Shown piece after piece: positions 12,435 to 14,961 of a stretch of 14,961 nt of DNA. The DNA lies in contig JAITDK010000250.1 of the NCBI GenBank assembly GCA_031282605.1, positions 1 to 14,961 of the forward strand, written 5' to 3'. Position 1 is the first letter of the stretch. The number at the start of each line of letters is the position of its first letter. Origin of the DNA: Oscillospiraceae bacterium (GTDB taxonomy: Bacteria > Bacillota > Clostridia > Christensenellales > Aristaeellaceae). Below the pieces are notes generated by a model. It was not told the origin of the DNA and searched no databases. It saw nothing but the letters and a program-made list of their open reading frames with translations. A program made the position numbers and the translations under genes.

Positions 12435-14455
12435 ATAATTCGACTATAGACGACAGTCGTCAGGAACTGGGGCTTATCGCCATTGATCCATGGCTGAAAC
12501 CATTCGAGCGCGATATCCGCGAACGATTAAACCGCTATGAGTACGCGCGGGGTCGGATACTGCCGCGCGGCGGCTCGTTATCCGACTTCGCCAACGGCGC
12601 GCTGTACTTTGGCATTCATCGGACTGACGATGGTTGGGTGTATCGGGAGTGGGCGCCGGAAGCGGACTCGCTATACCTGTTTGGCGAGTTCAACGATTGG
12701 AACCGCGATCAGTATCCGTTGTCGAGGATAGACGGCGAGACGTGGGAACTGCGTCTGCCTAAGCACGCGCTGCGCCATGGCCAGCGTGTATTGGTGAGCG
12801 TCGTAAGTCTCGGCCAGCGTCGCGATCGGATACCGCTGTTCATCGGAAGCGTCGCTCGCGACGAGGCGGCCAATTCGTTCACCGGGCGCGTCTGGTCGCC
12901 GGACATGCCGTTCGATTGGAAGAACGACGCGAAGCGGCATGATCCGCGCGATCCGCTGCTTATATATGAGGCGCACGTCGGCATGGCGACTCAAGACGGC
13001 GGCGTCGGCAGCTACGATCATTTTACGGACGAGATACTCCCTCGCGTCAAGAAAGCGGGATACAACGCCCTGCAGCTGATGGCGATCCAGGAGCATCCAT
13101 ACTACGCGTCGTTCGGTTATCAGGTAACGAACTTCTTCGCGCCTTCGCAGTGGTACGGCGATCCCGATGGGTTGAAGCGGCTGATCGATACGGCGCATGG
13201 GCTGGGTATCGCGGTGCTGCTGGACGTCGTGCATAGCCACGCGTCCGCTAACTACGCGGAGGGCATCGCGGAGTTCGACGGCACGGAGTACCAATTCTTC
13301 CACAGCGGCGGCAAGGGTTGGCATCCGGCGTGGGGGACTCGGCTGTTTGATTACTCGCGGCCAGGCGTGGTTCACTTCCTGCTGTCCAACCTGAAATATT
13401 GGCTGAATGAGTACCATTTCGACGGCTTCCGGTTTGACGGCGTGACCAGCATGCTGTATTGGGATCACGGGCTGGGCATGGCGTTCACTGAATATAAATG
13501 CTACTATAACTTCAACGCCGATCTGGATGCGGCGGCTTACTTGATGCTGGCCAACGAGCTGATTCACGAGATGAACCCGCGCGCGGTCTCGATCGCCGAG
13601 GACATGAGCGGTATGCCGGGGCTGTGCCGGCCGATCGCGGACGGGGGTTTCGGTTTCGACGCGCGGCTGGGTATGGGTCTGCCCGACTTCTGGATCAAGA
13701 TGGTCAAGAGCCGCGACGAGGACTGGGACTTGCGCAAGATGTGGCATGAACTGACCACGCGCCGCCCGGGCGAGAAGGTGATCGGTTACAGCGAGTCGCA
13801 CGATCAGGCCTTGGTGGGCGACAAGACGCTCGCGTTCCACATGGCCGATGCGGCGATGTATACCGGCATGAGTAAGCTGACCGAGAATTTCGTAATCGAC
13901 CGCGCGCTGTCTCTGCTCAAGTGTATCCGTCTGCTGACGCTGACGCTGGGCGGCGAAGGCTATCTTAACTTCATGGGCAACGAGTTCGCGCATCCGGAGT
14001 GGATCGACTTTCCGCGTGAAGGCAACGGTTGGAGCGGCCACTACGCGCGCCGTCAATGGAATCTAGCGGACGACCCTATGCTGCGTTACGGCGACGTCGC
14101 CGCGTTCGATCGCGCGATGCTGGGCTTTGCCGAAGAACGAGGCGTACTTACCGCGCGTGATACCCAAAACCTGTGGATCGATCAAGAGCGCAAGATAATC
14201 GCCTACCGAAAGGCCGGGCTGATATTCGTATTCAACACCCACCCGACGCAGTCTAGCACGGATTTCTACCTGCCGGTTCAGAAACCGGGGCGTTGGCGAG
14301 TATGCTTCTCGACCGACGAACTCCGGTTCGGCGGACGTGGTCGGGCGGATATGTCGTTCACTTATCAGTCCATAGCGGATGATCCGCGCGGTGCGGGGTT
14401 CTTTGTGTACGCGCCGAATAGGTGCGGATTTGTGTTGGAAAGGGTGGAAGGGTAG
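12431..14455 (+). CDS. glgB: 1,4-alpha-glucan branching enzyme, eukaryote/Bacteroidetes-type (GH13_8)
   Basis: The enzyme makes alpha-1,6 branches in glycogen. The 674-residue product starts with a short helix region (LGLIAIDPWLKPFERDI), then a CBM48 domain (about 58-150, with YREWAPEADSLYLFGEFNDW), the GH13 barrel and an all-beta C domain. Catalytic residues are Asp336 (DGFRFDGVTSMLY), Glu390 (SIAEDMSGMPG) and Asp458 (GYSESHDQALVGDKT). These motifs and FMGNEFAHPEWIDFPREGNGWS mark the subfamily of eukaryotic and Bacteroidetes enzymes rather than the usual bacterial GH13_9 GlgB. The GTG start has a weak purine-rich site but fits the family N terminus and overlaps the preceding small ORF. No other glycogen gene is adjacent in the window. 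Confidence 0.93.
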   Translation: MNNSTIDDSRQELGLIAIDPWLKPFERDIRERLNRYEYARGRILPRGGSLSDFANGALYFGIHRTDDGWVYREWAPEADSLYLFGEFNDWNRDQYPLSRIDGETWELRLPKHALRHGQRVLVSVVSLGQRRDRIPLFIGSVARDEAANSFTGRVWSPDMPFDWKNDAKRHDPRDPLLIYEAHVGMATQDGGVGSYDHFTDEILPRVKKAGYNALQLMAIQEHPYYASFGYQVTNFFAPSQWYGDPDGLKRLIDTAHGLGIAVLLDVVHSHASANYAEGIAEFDGTEYQFFHSGGKGWHPAWGTRLFDYSRPGVVHFLLSNLKYWLNEYHFDGFRFDGVTSMLYWDHGLGMAFTEYKCYYNFNADLDAAAYLMLANELIHEMNPRAVSIAEDMSGMPGLCRPIADGGFGFDARLGMGLPDFWIKMVKSRDEDWDLRKMWHELTTRRPGEKVIGYSESHDQALVGDKTLAFHMADAAMYTGMSKLTENFVIDRALSLLKCIRLLTLTLGGEGYLNFMGNEFAHPEWIDFPREGNGWSGHYARRQWNLADDPMLRYGDVAAFDRAMLGFAEERGVLTARDTQNLWIDQERKIIAYRKAGLIFVFNTHPTQSSTDFYLPVQKPGRWRVCFSTDELRFGGRGRADMSFTYQSIADDPRGAGFFVYAPNRCGFVLERVEG

Positions 14456-14463
14456 CATAAGTT

Positions 14464-14961
14464 ATGACATTATATGTAGCACGCCATGGTGAAACCGAAT
14501 TCAACCGGCAGCACCGCTTCACTGGCAGCATTGACGCGCCGCTCAGTGAAACCGGCTTACAGCAGGCGGATGAATTGGTACGGCAGCTCAAGTCCGACGG
14601 CGTTCATCTGGACGTGATTGTGTCCTCGCCGATGCGGCGTGCGCTCGCCACGGCGGAGGCCGTCGCCAACGCATACGGTCTGCCCATCGAAACCGCCGAC
14701 GAGTTCGTCGAGCGGAACATGGGCGTGTATGAAGGTCTAACGCCCGAGGAATGCAAAAAACGCTGGCCTGACCTGTTTGACCGAAGTCTTACCTGCGAAT
14801 GGGACGACGCGCCCGACGGCGGAGAGACGCTGCGCCAGCTCGACGAGCGTGTGTCGCGCGGACTTGAGCGCGTCATGACCGATCATTCGGGGCAGGATGT
14901 GTTGATCGTATGCCACGGCGCGGTTGTGATGACGATCAACAGACGGCTAAACAATCTTGAT
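14464..14961 (+). CDS. Histidine phosphatase (phosphoglycerate mutase-like), 3' end outside window
   Basis: The frame is open from ATG 14464 to the window edge, giving 166 residues. It begins MTLYVARHGETEFN, the phosphohistidine motif with catalytic His8; ERNMGVYEG and VCHGAV supply the proton donor region and second histidine. Members of this branch dephosphorylate small metabolites (GpmB, CobC, PhoE and others); the sequence alone does not fix the substrate. It starts 8 bases after the glgB stop, so the two are probably co-transcribed; a GGAAGG at 14446-14451 is the likely, rather distant, ribosome site. A role in sugar phosphate turnover alongside glycogen synthesis is only an inference. 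Confidence 0.88.
   Translation, partial: MTLYVARHGETEFNRQHRFTGSIDAPLSETGLQQADELVRQLKSDGVHLDVIVSSPMRRALATAEAVANAYGLPIETADEFVERNMGVYEGLTPEECKKRWPDLFDRSLTCEWDDAPDGGETLRQLDERVSRGLERVMTDHSGQDVLIVCHGAVVMTINRRLNNLD

Noticed and set aside
12671..14056. 461-codon open frame on the minus strand antisense to glgB
   Set aside because: It is a shadow of the GC-rich glgB frame: arginine/histidine/valine-rich composition, no family resemblance, no ribosome site, and glgB on the other strand is unmistakable.
1..14961. CRISPR arrays, tRNA or rRNA genes, toxin-antitoxin or defence islands
   Set aside because: No regularly spaced direct repeats, no cloverleaf or rRNA signatures and no recognisable defence genes were seen on either strand.

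Overview
The window (GC-rich by eye, with a few AT-rich patches) looks like a chromosomal segment of an endospore-forming Firmicute, most likely in the Clostridia. Markers are the spore-germination family protein YtfJ/GerW next to its usual partner DUF2953 (YtfI), a CorA-like protein of the low-GC Gram-positive type, Shine-Dalgarno sites of GGAGG type, and a probable ywmB-murA pair. Nothing indicates a plasmid, prophage or intact transposon. The genes are almost all housekeeping and most run on the plus strand; only ytfI-ytfJ run on the minus strand.

Region 1 (1-3107): the 3' end of glucuronate isomerase (uxaC), then hisH and hisF overlapping by 7 bases, then purB with a TTG start 20 bases later. 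HisHF makes imidazole glycerol phosphate and releases AICAR; PurB also makes AICAR, so two AICAR-producing enzymes share one probable operon, with no other histidine gene in view. Region 2 (3222-5439): a membrane-anchored HtrA-type serine protease with a shortened PDZ domain, then a CorA-family protein whose GMN signature reads GMR. Between them a perfect 11-bp palindrome plus T-run (terminator-like) overlaps both the -10 box of a good promoter and the corA start codon; the predicted transcript would be nearly or fully leaderless. Region 3 (5567-7465): a membrane-anchored protein, probably YwmB family, and murA, an early peptidoglycan enzyme. Region 4 (7466-9353): a largely gene-poor stretch with hairpins and one doubtful 59-residue ORF, then the minus-strand ytfI-ytfJ pair; YtfJ carries a long low-complexity tail with aromatic-Asp-x-Lys repeats.

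Region 5 (9354-11893): a leader with mutually exclusive stems and a terminator, resembling an attenuator, precedes a cysteine-rich GLUG-repeat protein without a signal peptide. A near-consensus sigma-A promoter then drives a TIM-barrel sugar phosphate isomerase/epimerase. Region 6 (11894-14961): a 55-bp inverted-repeat element, an AT-rich small two-helix membrane protein with a 30-bp internal duplication, a second tiny membrane ORF whose stop overlaps the GTG start of a eukaryote/Bacteroidetes-type glycogen branching enzyme, and the 5' part of a histidine phosphatase gene cut by the window edge.

I did not find a clear new multi-gene system. The most interesting items are regulatory: the corA promoter/terminator/start overlap and the attenuator-like leader ahead of the GLUG gene. 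All family names are from reading the translations; no database search was done.
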